Source: an uncultured Sphingomonadaceae bacterium
GTDB lineage: Bacteria; Pseudomonadota; Alphaproteobacteria; Sphingomonadales; Sphingomonadaceae
NCBI GenBank assembly: GCA_902806235.1
Contig: CADCVW010000039.1
Coordinates: 1-64,000 of the forward strand
Reading direction: 5' to 3'
Length of the DNA stretch: 64,000 nt
Shown here: positions 46,067-54,611 of the stretch, piece after piece
Numbering within the stretch: position 1 is the first letter of the stretch
Layout of the letters: each line of letters starts with the position of its first letter
Translations under genes and position numbers: made by a program
Notes under the pieces: model-generated
Told to the model about the DNA's origin: nothing
Databases searched by the model: none
Seen by the model: only the letters and a program-made list of their open reading frames with translations

Positions 46067-47035
46067 CTACATCTCGCCCCGCGCGCGGCGCAGCGCATAC
46101 CACTTCGCCACGTTCGCGTTGTGCTGCGCCAAGGTGTCGGCGAAGACGTGCCCGCCCGTGCCGTCCGCGACGAAGTAGAGCGCCTTCGTCGGCGCCGGAT
46201 CGAGCACGGCGGCGATGCTCTCGCGCCCCGGGTTGGCGATGGGACCGAACGGCAGGCCGGGGGAGGAATAAGTGTTGTAGCCGTTCACCGCCTGCAGCTC
46301 CGACCGCAGAATGCGGCGGCCGAGCGGGCGGCCTCTAGTGATCGGGTAGATCACCGTCGGATCGGCGTCGAGCTTCATGCCGATCCGCACTCGGTTAGAG
46401 TAGACGCCCGCCACCATGCGGCGCTCCGACGGCTTGCCCGTCTCCTTTTCGACGATGGAGGCGAGCGTCAGCGCTTCCTGCGGCGTTTTCACGACGCTGC
46501 CGGGCTTACGCGTCGGCCAGAGCCGGGCGAGCTCCTTCGTCATCGCCTCCTGCATGCGCGCGAGCACCGCGGCCCTGCTCTCGCCGCGGCGGTAAGAGTA
46601 GCTGTCGGGGAGCACGGAGCCCTCCGCCGGCACCGGCACGGTCCCGACGAGGTGCGGCGCGCGCATCAGCCGCTCGTGGACAAGCACAGAGGGCGTGCCT
46701 TCCGGAACCGCAACGAAGCGCTGCAGCGTCTTGCCGGTCCGGAGGACGTCCAGCACCTCCGCCGCGCTCGCCCGCACCGGGATCTCGAACTCGCCCGCCT
46801 GGATCGACCCGCCGCCGAACAGCCGCGCGAGAAGGCGGAAGCGCGACGCGGAACCGATCGCGCCTACGCGCTCCAACTCGAGCGCGGCGCGGCCGAGGCT
46901 CGACCCTTCGGGCACGACCACCGCGACCGGACGCTCGGCCGGGCCGGGGCCGTTCCAGGCGTAGAGCACGCCGCCGAGCAGCAGGGCGGCGAGGAGCGCG
47001 AGCCCGCCGAGCAGGATGGGTAGCTTACGCTTCAT
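46067..47035 (-). CDS. mltG: Endolytic transglycosylase MltG
   Basis: A membrane-anchored lytic transglycosylase of 322 residues that ends glycan strand synthesis in peptidoglycan. One N-terminal membrane helix (LPILLGGLALLAALLLGGVLYAW) precedes a LysM-like region (VVVPEGSSLGRAALELERVGAI) and the YceG catalytic domain with the active-site Glu in LTLASIVEKETGKPSERRM and then YNTYSSPGLPFGPIANPGRESI. GAGGTGTTCAG precedes the ATG. It follows fabF on the same strand, the usual order in alphaproteobacteria. Confidence 0.96.
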   Translation of the reverse strand: MKRKLPILLGGLALLAALLLGGVLYAWNGPGPAERPVAVVVPEGSSLGRAALELERVGAIGSASRFRLLARLFGGGSIQAGEFEIPVRASAAEVLDVLRTGKTLQRFVAVPEGTPSVLVHERLMRAPHLVGTVPVPAEGSVLPDSYSYRRGESRAAVLARMQEAMTKELARLWPTRKPGSVVKTPQEALTLASIVEKETGKPSERRMVAGVYSNRVRIGMKLDADPTVIYPITRGRPLGRRILRSELQAVNGYNTYSSPGLPFGPIANPGRESIAAVLDPAPTKALYFVADGTGGHVFADTLAQHNANVAKWYALRRARGEM

Positions 47036-47044
47036 CTGAACACC

Positions 47045-47135
47045 TCGTCACCCCGGCCTCGAGCCGGGGCCCACCTTCCCCTTCTCCGCCGGTGCAAGAA
47101 GAAAGGTGGGTCCCGGGTCAAGTACGGGATGGCGA
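47045..47135. repeat. Dyad repeat (CCCCGGC...GCCGGGG type) between fabF and mltG
   Basis: Inverted, imperfect arms: tcaccccggcctcgagccggggcccacctt on the left and aaggtgggtcccgggtcaag with acggga on the right. GGCTCGAGGCCGG-like dyads are inside. A related half-copy (CCGGGGCTCGGCCCGGGGTGA) lies near 32231-32252. It sits within a same-strand gene pair. Confidence 0.65.
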
Positions 47136-47169
47136 CGTTCGCTGATGAACGACTGCCCGCTCCGGACGG

Positions 47170-48426
47170 TCAAACCGCCCGCATCACCAAGCTGGCGTTA
47201 GTCCCACCGAAACCGAAGCTGTTGTTGACCACGGCCTTGACCCGCCGCTCCTTGGCGACGTGCGGTACAAGGTCCACCCCCGCCGTGCCCTCGCTCGGGT
47301 TGTCGAGGTTGAGCGTCGGCGGCACCACCCCATCGCGCATCGCGAGCAGGCAGAAGATCGCCTCCACCGCGCCGGCCCCGCCGAGCAGATGGCCGATCGC
47401 TGACTTGGTCGAGCTCATCGACAGCCTGCCCACCGCGTCGCCGAACAGGCGGCGGACGGCCCCGAGCTCCAGTTCGTCGCCCATTGGCGTGGAGGTGCCA
47501 TGCGCGTTTATGTAGTCAATGTCCTCCAGGGCCAGCCCGCTGCGCTTCATTGCATTGGCCATCGCGCGGTAGCCGCCCGCGCCCTCCGGGTGCGGCGCGG
47601 TGACGTGGTAGGCGTCGCCGGACATGCCGTAGCCGATCAGCTCGCCGTAGATGGTCGCGCCGCGACGCTTTGCGCGCTCATATTCCTCCAGCACCACCAC
47701 GCCCGCGCCTTCGCCCATGACGAAACCGTCGCGGTCGCGGTCGTAGGGGCGCGATGCGCGCTCGGGCTCGTCGTTGCGGGTGGACAGCGCCTTGGCTTGG
47801 CTGAAGCCCGCGATGCCGAGCGGCGACAGTGCCGACTCCGCGCCCCCCGCGAGCATCACGTCCGCGTCATCGAGCGCGATCATCCGCGCCGCGTCGCCGA
47901 TGGAATGCGCGCCGGTCGAGCAGGCGGTCACCACCGCGTGGTTCGGCCCCATCAGCCCGTGCTTGATCGACACTTGGCCGGAGACGAGGTTGATCAACCG
48001 GCCGTGGACGAAGTGCGGCGACACGCGGCGCGGCCCCTTCTCGTGGAGGACCAGCGCTTCCTTCTCGATGCCCGGCAACCCGCCGATCCCCGAGCCGATG
48101 GAGACGCCCGCGCGGTAGCGGTCCTCCTCGCTCATGTCGGTCAGGCCCGCGTCCTCCAGCGCCTGGCCCGCCGCGTCGATGCCGTAGATGATGAAGGGAT
48201 CAACCTGGCGCTGCACCTTGTGGTCGACGCGCTTGCCCGGGTCGAAGCCGAACTCGTGCTCGGGCGGCTTGATCTCGCAGGCGATCCGGCAGGCGAAATC
48301 GGTCGGGTCGAACCGCGTGATCCGCCCCGCGCCGCTGCGGCCCGCCAAGATGTTCCTCCAGCTGGTCTCCACGTCGGCCCCGACCGGCGTCACCAGCCCC
48401 AATCCCGTCACCACCACGCGGCGCAT
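47170..48426 (-). CDS. fabF: Beta-ketoacyl-ACP synthase II
   Basis: Elongating condensing enzyme of type II fatty-acid synthesis, 418 residues. The catalytic triad motifs are Cys169 in AVVTACSTGAHS, His in DYINAHGTSTPMGDELE (about 309) and His in STKSAIGHLLGGAGAVE (about 346). The N-terminus MRRVVVTGLGLVTPVG is standard. AAGGAGCCGGGCC precedes the ATG at 48426. It lies downstream of acpP, separated by a 252-base repeat-filled gap. Confidence 0.97.
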   Translation of the reverse strand: MRRVVVTGLGLVTPVGADVETSWRNILAGRSGAGRITRFDPTDFACRIACEIKPPEHEFGFDPGKRVDHKVQRQVDPFIIYGIDAAGQALEDAGLTDMSEEDRYRAGVSIGSGIGGLPGIEKEALVLHEKGPRRVSPHFVHGRLINLVSGQVSIKHGLMGPNHAVVTACSTGAHSIGDAARMIALDDADVMLAGGAESALSPLGIAGFSQAKALSTRNDEPERASRPYDRDRDGFVMGEGAGVVVLEEYERAKRRGATIYGELIGYGMSGDAYHVTAPHPEGAGGYRAMANAMKRSGLALEDIDYINAHGTSTPMGDELELGAVRRLFGDAVGRLSMSSTKSAIGHLLGGAGAVEAIFCLLAMRDGVVPPTLNLDNPSEGTAGVDLVPHVAKERRVKAVVNNSFGFGGTNASLVMRAV

Positions 48427-48495
48427 GGCCCGGCTCCTTGCACAACTAAACGGCTCCCCCGCGCTCTAGGGGCGGAGGAGCCGTTGGTAAACCGA

Positions 48496-48672
48496 AAGCC
48501 CTCTCCCCTACAGGACCGCAGTGGCCGGCTCTCCGGCCGCTGCAGGTTGAGAGAGGGGCCGAGCTGCAAGTTCGGTCCTCAATACGACCGTAGCAGCCCC
48601 TCTCCGCTGCGACTAAGGCCTGCTTCGCAAACCTAAGTCTCGCTCCTCTTCCCTGAAGGAGAGAGGGGAGGA
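48496..48672. repeat. Intergenic repeat (CCCTTCAGGGGAGAGG family), copy 4, between acpP and fabF
   Basis: A 177-base element with several dyads (GGCCGGCTCTCCGGCC, GAAC/GTTC pairs). The right half (CCCTCTCCGCTGCGACTAAGG ending TTCCCTGAAGGAGAGAGGG) is an inverted homologue of 6755-6905. It lies inside the usual acpP-fabF transcription unit and could attenuate fabF. Confidence 0.75.
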
Positions 48673-48678
48673 GCGCCC

Positions 48679-48915
48679 TCAGCTCTTGTGGTTGTCGATA
48701 TATTCGATCGCGTCGTTCACCGTGGTAATCTTCTCCGCGTCGTCCTCCGGAATCTCCACCCCGAACTCTTCCTCGAACGCCATCACCAGCTCGACGATGT
48801 CCAGGCTGTCCGCGCCCAGGTCGTCGATGAAGCTCGCCTCGTCCGTCACCTTCTCGGCCTCGACGCCCAGATGTTCGACGACGATCTTCTTCACGCGGTC
48901 GGCAGTCTCGCTCAT
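48679..48915 (-). CDS. acpP: Acyl carrier protein
   Basis: The 78-residue acidic carrier of fatty-acid synthesis. The phosphopantetheine attachment site is Ser37 in [19 protein letters not shown]. The rest ([20 protein letters not shown] and [17 protein letters not shown]) is typical. The ATG at 48915 has AGGGAAC-type purines upstream. It is preceded by fabG (65-base gap) on the same strand. Confidence 0.97.
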   Translation of the reverse strand: MSETADRVKKIVVEHLGVEAEKVTDEASFIDDLGADSLDIVELVMAFEEEFGVEIPEDDAEKITTVNDAIEYIDNHKS

Positions 48916-48980
48916 GGTGTGTTCCCTGTTAGGTTCGCTCCGCGCCCTAGCCCCGCCGGAACGCGGCTGGCAAGGGGCGC

Positions 48981-49718
48981 TTAGAGCATCGCCATGCCGC
49001 CGTTGACGTGCAGCGTTTGCCCGGTGACGTAGGCCGCTTCGCGGCTCGCCAGGTAGACCACCGCCGCCGCGACGTCCTCGCCCGCGCCGAGCTTCCCCGC
49101 GGGGATGCGGCCGGTGAGCGCCGCTTTCTGCGCTTCGGGAAGCGCGTCGGTCATCGCGGAGGTGATGAAGCCGGGGGCGACGCAGTTCACGGTGATGCTG
49201 CGGCTCGCCACCTCCTGCGCGAGCGCCTTGCTCATCCCCACCAGCCCCGCCTTGGACGCGGCGTAGTTCGCCTGGCCGGGGTTGCCCGTCGCGCCCACTA
49301 CGGAGGTGACAGAGACGATTCGCCCGAAGCGCGCGCGCATCATCGGCTTGAGCGACGCCCGGCACAGGCGGAACGCGGCCTCCAGGTTGACGCGGATGAC
49401 TTGGTCCCACTCCTCGTCCTTCATCCGCATCGCGAGGTTGTCGCGCGTCACGCCCGCGTTGTTCACCAGGATGTCGAGCTTGCCGAGCGCTTGGATCGCG
49501 CGTGGGACAAGGTCGTCGACGGCCGCGCCGTCCGACAGGTCGCACGGCAGCACCGCGGCGTCCCCGCCGACCTCCGCCGCCACAGCCCGCAGCGTCTCCT
49601 CGCGCGTCCCCGACAGCGCCACCCGCGCGCCCTGCGCGGCGAGCGCGCGCGCCACCGCCGAACCAATGCCGCCGGACGCGCCCGTCACCAGCGCCGTCAT
49701 GCCTCCGAGATCGAACAT
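48981..49718 (-). CDS. fabG: 3-oxoacyl-ACP reductase
   Basis: NADPH-dependent reductase of the fatty-acid elongation cycle, 245 residues. The cofactor motif is [10 protein letters not shown] (12-21), NNAG at 86-89, and catalytic Ser139, Tyr152 and Lys156 lie in [20 protein letters not shown] followed by K. The ending [16 protein letters not shown] is the FabG signature. The ATG at 49718 is five bases after the fabD stop, so the two are coupled. Confidence 0.96.
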   Translation of the reverse strand: MFDLGGMTALVTGASGGIGSAVARALAAQGARVALSGTREETLRAVAAEVGGDAAVLPCDLSDGAAVDDLVPRAIQALGKLDILVNNAGVTRDNLAMRMKDEEWDQVIRVNLEAAFRLCRASLKPMMRARFGRIVSVTSVVGATGNPGQANYAASKAGLVGMSKALAQEVASRSITVNCVAPGFITSAMTDALPEAQKAALTGRIPAGKLGAGEDVAAAVVYLASREAAYVTGQTLHVNGGMAML

Positions 49719-49723
49719 CGCGG

Positions 49724-50659
49724 TCAGAACTCCCTCGCCATGGCTTCCACGTCGGCCATCGTGACCAGGCTGGCGCACGGCGCGTCCGGCGTGATCCGCT
49801 TCACCATCGGCCCCAGCACCTTGCCGCCGAGCTCGACGAAGCGCTCGACGCCCGCTCCCGTCATGTTCGCCACGCTCTCCCGCCAGCGCACGGGCGCGGT
49901 GATCTGCTCGACCAGCAGCCGCCGCACCTCGTCCGGGTCGGCGGCGGGCTGCGCCGTGACGTTGGCGTAAACGGGGACGAGCGGAGCCCGCAGCGGCGCT
50001 TCCGCCAGAGTCTCCGCCATTGCTTCGGCCGCCGGTCGCATCAGTTCGCAGTGAAACGGCGCGGAGACGGGGAGCAGCATCGCCTTTTTCGCCCCGCGCG
50101 CCTTGGCCAGCACGACCGCGCGCTCCACCGCGCCGCGGTGGCCGGAGATCACTGCCTGGCCCGGCGCGTTGTCGTTGGCGGCCGACACGACCTCGCCCTG
50201 CGCCGCGTCTTCGGCGACCTGCAGGGCGTCCTCCCAGGAAAGCCCGAGCAGTGCCGCCATCGCACCCTCGCCGACCGGCGTCGCCGCCTGCATCGCCCGG
50301 CCGCGCAGCTTCAGCAGCCGCGCCGTGGTCGCGAGGTCGAGCGCGCCCGCCGCGCAGAGCGCACTGTACTCCCCTAAACTGTGCCCGGCGACGAAGGCGG
50401 CGTGCTCCGCCACCCGCACCCCGCCCTCCTGCTCCAATACGCCAAGCGTCGCGACTGCGTTAGCCATGATCGCCGGCTGGGCGTTCTCCGTCAGCGTCAG
50501 CTCGTCTTCCGGCCCTTCGCGCATCAAGCGCGACAGGTGCTGGCCGAGCGCCTCGTCGACTTCCTCGAACACCGCCCGCGCCGCCGCGCTCGCTTCCGCC
50601 AAGGCCGCCCCCATGCCCACCTGCTGGCTGCCCTGGCCCGGGAAGAGGAACGCGCGCAT
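49724..50659 (-). CDS. fabD: Malonyl-CoA:ACP transacylase
   Basis: Loads malonyl groups onto ACP; 311 residues. The start [17 protein letters not shown], the nucleophile Ser94 in [16 protein letters not shown] and catalytic His203 in [12 protein letters not shown] identify it. AAGGAG lies eight bases before the ATG at 50659; the upstream open frame is non-coding. It heads the cluster fabD-fabG-acpP-fabF-mltG. Confidence 0.97.
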   Translation of the reverse strand: MRAFLFPGQGSQQVGMGAALAEASAAARAVFEEVDEALGQHLSRLMREGPEDELTLTENAQPAIMANAVATLGVLEQEGGVRVAEHAAFVAGHSLGEYSALCAAGALDLATTARLLKLRGRAMQAATPVGEGAMAALLGLSWEDALQVAEDAAQGEVVSAANDNAPGQAVISGHRGAVERAVVLAKARGAKKAMLLPVSAPFHCELMRPAAEAMAETLAEAPLRAPLVPVYANVTAQPAADPDEVRRLLVEQITAPVRWRESVANMTGAGVERFVELGGKVLGPMVKRITPDAPCASLVTMADVEAMAREF

Positions 50660-50717
50660 CGAGGACTCCTTGTGGCTGCGCGCCGGCGATAGCGGCGCGG
50701 GCCCTGCCCCGAAACCC

Positions 50718-51536
50718 CTACCCCGCCCCGAACGGCACCACCTTATTGTCCACATCGTGGCCGATGTCCGCGCGGCCGAGCCACGCGGCGCCCGCGCGCG
50801 CGCACCAGCCCTGCGCGATTTCCTCCTCTTCCTCCCCGAACGCCGGCTCGTTGGGCACCACCGCGTTCACCCGGCCGAGCCGTAGTCCCGCGCTTCGTTC
50901 CAGCAGCCCGCTCGCCGCCAGTTGGCCAAAGGCGCGATCGAATCGGTAGGTGGGCTCCGACACTTCCTCCAGCAGCAGCTCGTGCCCGGACAGGTCCGGC
51001 AGCCAGGGCGTCCCCATCAGGTGCGCCAGGATCGTCAGGTTGAACGCGGCGCGGGGGACGCCCGCCCGCACCGAAGGCTCCAGCGCGCGGCGGTCGCCCC
51101 GCAACAACCAGCCGAGCCCGCGCGCCACCGCCGCCTCGCCGCCCGGCCGCAGCACGTCCTGCGGCATCGGCCCCCAGGTCGGCCGCCCCAAGCCCGCCGC
51201 ATGAAAGGCGCCGAGCAGCGTCCCACCGTCGCTGTAGCCCATGTACCTCTTGTCCGCGGCGACGCTGCCCAGCCGCGCCAATACTTCCCCTGCGATCCGC
51301 ACCGCGCCGTAGCCGCCCCGCGCGAACCACACCGCGTCTACCGCCGGATCGTTCGCGACCTCCACCAGCGAGTCCGCCCGCGCCGCGTCCGGCCCGGCGA
51401 AATGGCCGCCGCGGAGGAAGCATTGCGGGTGCCAGCGGAGCTCCGCTGCCGGAAAATCCCGCGCGGCCAGCGCGTCCACCTTCGCGCGAGCGACCTCGGT
51501 CGCCGGGCAGCTCGGCGCGACGATCGCAATCCTCAT
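50718..51536 (-). CDS. ldcA: LD-carboxypeptidase (S66 family)
   Basis: A serine peptidase of 272 residues in the S66 family (LdcA/MccF), which removes terminal D-Ala from tetrapeptides in peptidoglycan recycling. The nucleophile is Ser102 in [11 protein letters not shown], Glu lies in [17 protein letters not shown] and His in [13 protein letters not shown]. No signal peptide, so cytoplasmic recycling is expected. AAGGAGTCGGG precedes the ATG at 51536; a much longer open frame upstream is not coding. It is divergent (46-base gap) from a Mur ligase gene that would act on the same material. Confidence 0.9.
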   Translation of the reverse strand: MRIAIVAPSCPATEVARAKVDALAARDFPAAELRWHPQCFLRGGHFAGPDAARADSLVEVANDPAVDAVWFARGGYGAVRIAGEVLARLGSVAADKRYMGYSDGGTLLGAFHAAGLGRPTWGPMPQDVLRPGGEAAVARGLGWLLRGDRRALEPSVRAGVPRAAFNLTILAHLMGTPWLPDLSGHELLLEEVSEPTYRFDRAFGQLAASGLLERSAGLRLGRVNAVVPNEPAFGEEEEEIAQGWCARAGAAWLGRADIGHDVDNKVVPFGAG

Positions 51537-51581
51537 TCCCGACTCCTTGCCGCCCCCGCGCGCATCTCCGATAGCGCGGGG

Positions 51582-52985
51582 ATGGACAGGCCCCAATATT
51601 TCTTCGTCGGCATCGGCGGCTCCGGCATGCTCCCGCTCGCCACCATCGTGCGCGCGGGCGGGGCCGAGGTCGCCGGCTCCGACCGCGCGCTCGATCAAGG
51701 GCGCAGCTCCGCCAAGTTCGAGTGGCTGCGGGCGCAGGGGGTCGCGCTGTTCCCCCAGGACGGGTCGGGCGTGACGTCGCCCGAGCAGACGGTGGTGGCG
51801 TCCGCCGCGGTGGAGGAGACTGTACCGGATGTCGCGGCCGCGCTCCGGGTCGGCTCGAAGCGGCTCACGCGCGCCGAGCTGCTGTCGCGTTTGTTCAACG
51901 ACGCTCCGCGCAGCATCGGCGTCGCGGGTACCAGCGGCAAGTCGACGGTAACGGGCATGCTCGGCTGGATGCTGCACCGCGCCGGCCGGGCGCCCACCGT
52001 AATGAATGGCGCGGTGATGAAGAACTTCGTTGGCCCCGCCGCGCCCTTCGCCAGCGCGCTGGTTGGCGACGGCGACCTGTTCGTCAGCGAGGTGGACGAA
52101 TCGGACGGCTCCATCGCCCATTACGGCGCGTGCGTCGCCGTGCTCCACAACCTGTCGCTCGACCACAAGGGCATGGACGAGCTGCGCGAGTTGTTCGGCG
52201 GCTTCCTCGCCCGCGCTGGCACGGCTATCGTCAACGCCGACGATCCGGAGGTCGCCGCGCTCGCCGCCGCGCTGCCCGCCGATCGGCGCACCACTTACGC
52301 TATCAACGCCGGGGCGGACCTGCGTGCAACGAACCTTCGGCCCGAGCGCGACGGCATCGCCTTCCGCCTCGAAGCTCCGCGCGAAGCGCACGAGGTCCGC
52401 CTGGCCGTGCCCGGCCGCCACAACGTCTTGAACGCGCTGGCCGCGCTCGCCGCCGCGCGCGCGGCCGGGGTGGGGCTGGCGGAGGCGGCTGGCCACATCG
52501 CCGGGTTCGCCGGCCTGCGCCGCCGCCTGGAGCGCGTCGGCGAGGCAGGCGGCGTCGCCGTGTACGACGATTTCGCGCACAACCCCGACAAGATCGCTGC
52601 GACGCTGGCCACCCTGCGCGCCTTCTCCGGCCGGCTGCTCGTGCTGTTCCAGCCCCACGGCTACGGCCCGTTGCGGAAGATGGGCGCGGAGCTCGCCATC
52701 GCCTTCGCCGAAGGGCTCGGGCCGAACGATATCCTGGCGATCCCCGATCCCGTCTACCAAGGCGGCACCGTCGACCGCTCCGCGGGCAGCGCCGACCTCG
52801 CCACCGCGATCCGCGCCGCCGGCCGCGACGCGCGGCACTTGCCCGAGCGGGCGGTGTGCGCGGCCGAGCTGCTGCGGCAAGCGCGCGCGGGCGACCGGAT
52901 CGTGGTCATGGGGGCGCGGGACGACACGCTGGCGGAGCTGGCGGTGGAACTGGTGGAGCGCTTGGGCGAGGGGACGCCGGCTTAG
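51582..52985 (+). CDS. Mur ligase family protein, MurC/Mpl-like
   Basis: An ATP-dependent amino-acid or peptide ligase of 467 residues. The N-terminal UDP-binding motif is [16 protein letters not shown], the P-loop is [15 protein letters not shown], then [14 protein letters not shown] and [17 protein letters not shown] (central domain) and [32 protein letters not shown] (C-terminal domain). This is the MurC/Mpl branch. Because it is paired with LD-carboxypeptidase, Mpl (re-attaching recycled tripeptide to UDP-MurNAc) is more likely than MurC, whose gene is usually in the dcw cluster. The ATG at 51582 follows GCGGGG. Confidence 0.85.
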   Translation: MDRPQYFFVGIGGSGMLPLATIVRAGGAEVAGSDRALDQGRSSAKFEWLRAQGVALFPQDGSGVTSPEQTVVASAAVEETVPDVAAALRVGSKRLTRAELLSRLFNDAPRSIGVAGTSGKSTVTGMLGWMLHRAGRAPTVMNGAVMKNFVGPAAPFASALVGDGDLFVSEVDESDGSIAHYGACVAVLHNLSLDHKGMDELRELFGGFLARAGTAIVNADDPEVAALAAALPADRRTTYAINAGADLRATNLRPERDGIAFRLEAPREAHEVRLAVPGRHNVLNALAALAAARAAGVGLAEAAGHIAGFAGLRRRLERVGEAGGVAVYDDFAHNPDKIAATLATLRAFSGRLLVLFQPHGYGPLRKMGAELAIAFAEGLGPNDILAIPDPVYQGGTVDRSAGSADLATAIRAAGRDARHLPERAVCAAELLRQARAGDRIVVMGARDDTLAELAVELVERLGEGTPA

Positions 52986-53149
52986 CCCAACCCTCCGGGG
53001 CCTTGCCTTCCCTCGCCTTTTCCGCCATCTGCGCCCTCGTTCGGGGCGGGAGCGCTGCTCTCTGCCCCGCTCAGCATGTAAACGACAGCCGGAGGGGCGT
53101 CCGCACGGGGCGGCGTTAGCGATCGGCCAATTTTAAGGAACGCACGAAC

Positions 53150-53620
53150 ATGCCGTTGTACGAGCATGTCTTCCTCGCGCGTCAGGACCTCGCCCAGGCG
53201 CAGGTCGACGCGATGACGGAGAACGCGACCCGCATCATCACCGAGGGTGGCGGGCGCGTGGCGAAAACGGAAAGCTGGGGCCTGCGCTCCATCGCCTACC
53301 GCATCGCCAAGAACCGCAAGGCGCATTACGTGTGCCTCGACATCGACGCCCCCGCGCCGGCCATCGCCGAGCTCGAGCGCCAAACGGGCATCAACGAGGA
53401 CATCATCCGCTACATGACCGTGCGCGTCGACAAGCACGAGGAAGGCCCGTCGGCGATGATGCGCCGCGGCGACCGCGACCGCGACCGCCGGAGCGGCCGC
53501 GACGGCGACCGTGACCGCAGTGATCGCGATCGCGGCCCGCGCGGCGATCGCGACGGCGGGCGCGACGACCGCGGTCCCCGTCCGGAGCGCGCCGAGCGCG
53601 AAGCCCAGGAAGCGAGGTAA
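53150..53620 (+). CDS. rpsF: 30S ribosomal protein S6
   Basis: A 156-residue S6. The core (about 1-95) reads [39 protein letters not shown] and [14 protein letters not shown]. The last 55 residues are an Arg/Asp/Gly-rich tail of alternating RDRD and RGD units, an extension seen in alphaproteobacterial S6 and probably disordered. AAGGAACGCACGAAC precedes the ATG. It leads rpsF-rpsR-rplI; the promoter must lie in the 164 bases upstream, where I see no clear boxes. Confidence 0.97.
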   Translation: MPLYEHVFLARQDLAQAQVDAMTENATRIITEGGGRVAKTESWGLRSIAYRIAKNRKAHYVCLDIDAPAPAIAELERQTGINEDIIRYMTVRVDKHEEGPSAMMRRGDRDRDRRSGRDGDRDRSDRDRGPRGDRDGGRDDRGPRPERAEREAQEAR

Positions 53621-53623
53621 CAC

Positions 53624-53848
53624 ATGGCACGCCCATTCTTCCGCCGCCGCAAGAGCTGCCCGTTTCAGGGTAAGGACGCGCCGGTCATCGACTACAAGGA
53701 CGTTCGTCTGCTGCAGGGCTTCGTGTCCGAGCGTGGCAAGATCGTGCCGAGCCGCATCACCGCGGTGTCCGGCAAGAAGCAGCGCGAGCTGGCCCAGGCG
53801 ATCAAGCGCGCCCGCCACCTCGGCCTGCTCCCCTACATCGTGAAATAG
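53624..53848 (+). CDS. rpsR: 30S ribosomal protein S18
   Basis: A 74-residue protein that pairs with S6 on the 30S platform. The sequence [36 protein letters not shown] and [14 protein letters not shown] is standard. It starts four bases after the rpsF stop, so the two are coupled. Confidence 0.97.
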   Translation: MARPFFRRRKSCPFQGKDAPVIDYKDVRLLQGFVSERGKIVPSRITAVSGKKQRELAQAIKRARHLGLLPYIVK

Positions 53849-53861
53849 GAGGGCTTCGCCC

Positions 53862-54443
53862 ATGGAAGTCATCCTGCTCGAGCGCGTCGAGAAGCTCGGC
53901 AACATCGGCGACGTGGTCACGGTGAAGGACGGCTACGGCCGCAACTTCCTCCTGCCGCGCAAGAAGGCGCTGCGCGCCAATGACGCGAACCGCCGCGTGT
54001 TCGACGCTAATCGCGCACGAATCGAGGCGGAGAACGCAGAGCGCCGCGCCACGGCCGAGCGCGACAGCCAAGGGATCGACGGCCGCACCGTGCAGCTGAT
54101 CCGCCAGGCGTCCAACACCGGCCAGCTCTACGGCTCCGTGTCCGCCCGCGACATCGCTGAGCTGCTGGAAGCAGACGGTGCGCGCGTCGCCCGCTCGGCG
54201 ATCGTGCTCGACCGCCCAATCAAGGCGATCGGCATGCACGAGGTGCGCGTGGCGCTGCACCCGGAAGTGTCGGTCAAGGTCCGCGTCAACGTCGCCCGCT
54301 CGCCGGAGGAAGCCGACCTTCAGGCGCAGGGCGTGGACGTTGCCGCCGACATGTTCGAGCGCGACGAAGCGGGCTTCACCGAGGACCGCGACCCGAACGC
54401 CGAGCCGGGCTTGGCCGAGGGCGGCCAGGACGACGCGGCTTAA
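53862..54443 (+). CDS. rplI: 50S ribosomal protein L9
   Basis: A 193-residue L9. The N-terminal rRNA-binding domain has MEVILLERVEKLGNIGDVVT and DGYGRNFLLPRKKALRA; a long central helix follows, then the C-terminal domain with LYGSVSARDIAELLEADGARV. The last 45 residues are an acidic tail (ADMFERDEAGFTEDRDPNAE) longer than in E. coli. GGAGG lies upstream of the ATG. Last gene of the operon, before a strong terminator. Confidence 0.97.
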   Translation: MEVILLERVEKLGNIGDVVTVKDGYGRNFLLPRKKALRANDANRRVFDANRARIEAENAERRATAERDSQGIDGRTVQLIRQASNTGQLYGSVSARDIAELLEADGARVARSAIVLDRPIKAIGMHEVRVALHPEVSVKVRVNVARSPEEADLQAQGVDVAADMFERDEAGFTEDRDPNAEPGLAEGGQDDAA

Positions 54444-54452
54444 GTGAAGTAA

Positions 54453-54600
54453 GTAGCCCTCACCCTTCAGGGGAGAGGGTTGGGAGAGGGACCGAGCCGG
54501 AAGGCTCGGTCCCTTTCTTTTTCAGCGCTCCGCGCCGAGCGAGCGCCTTCGCCGCTCGCTCCCTCTCCTAGCCTCTCCCCTGAAGGGGAAAGGGACCGCG
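54453..54600. repeat. Intergenic repeat (CCCTTCAGGGGAGAGG family), copy 5
   Basis: Ends cccttcaggggagaggg (left) and cctctcccctgaaggggaaaggg (right) are inverted copies and enclose the rplI terminator. It lies between the convergent rplI and rnr genes. Confidence 0.75.
54488..54522 (+). terminator. Rho-independent terminator of rpsF-rpsR-rplI
   Basis: A perfect 11-bp stem GGGACCGAGCC / GGCTCGGTCCC with a GGAA tetraloop, followed by TTTCTTTTT. Confidence 0.93.
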
Positions 54601-54611
54601 CAGTCCCGTCC

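Noticed and set aside
50718-52880. A single 720-codon frame on the - strand as one protein
   Set aside because: Only the last 272 codons match the S66 family and have a ribosome site; the upstream part lies antisense to the Mur ligase gene.
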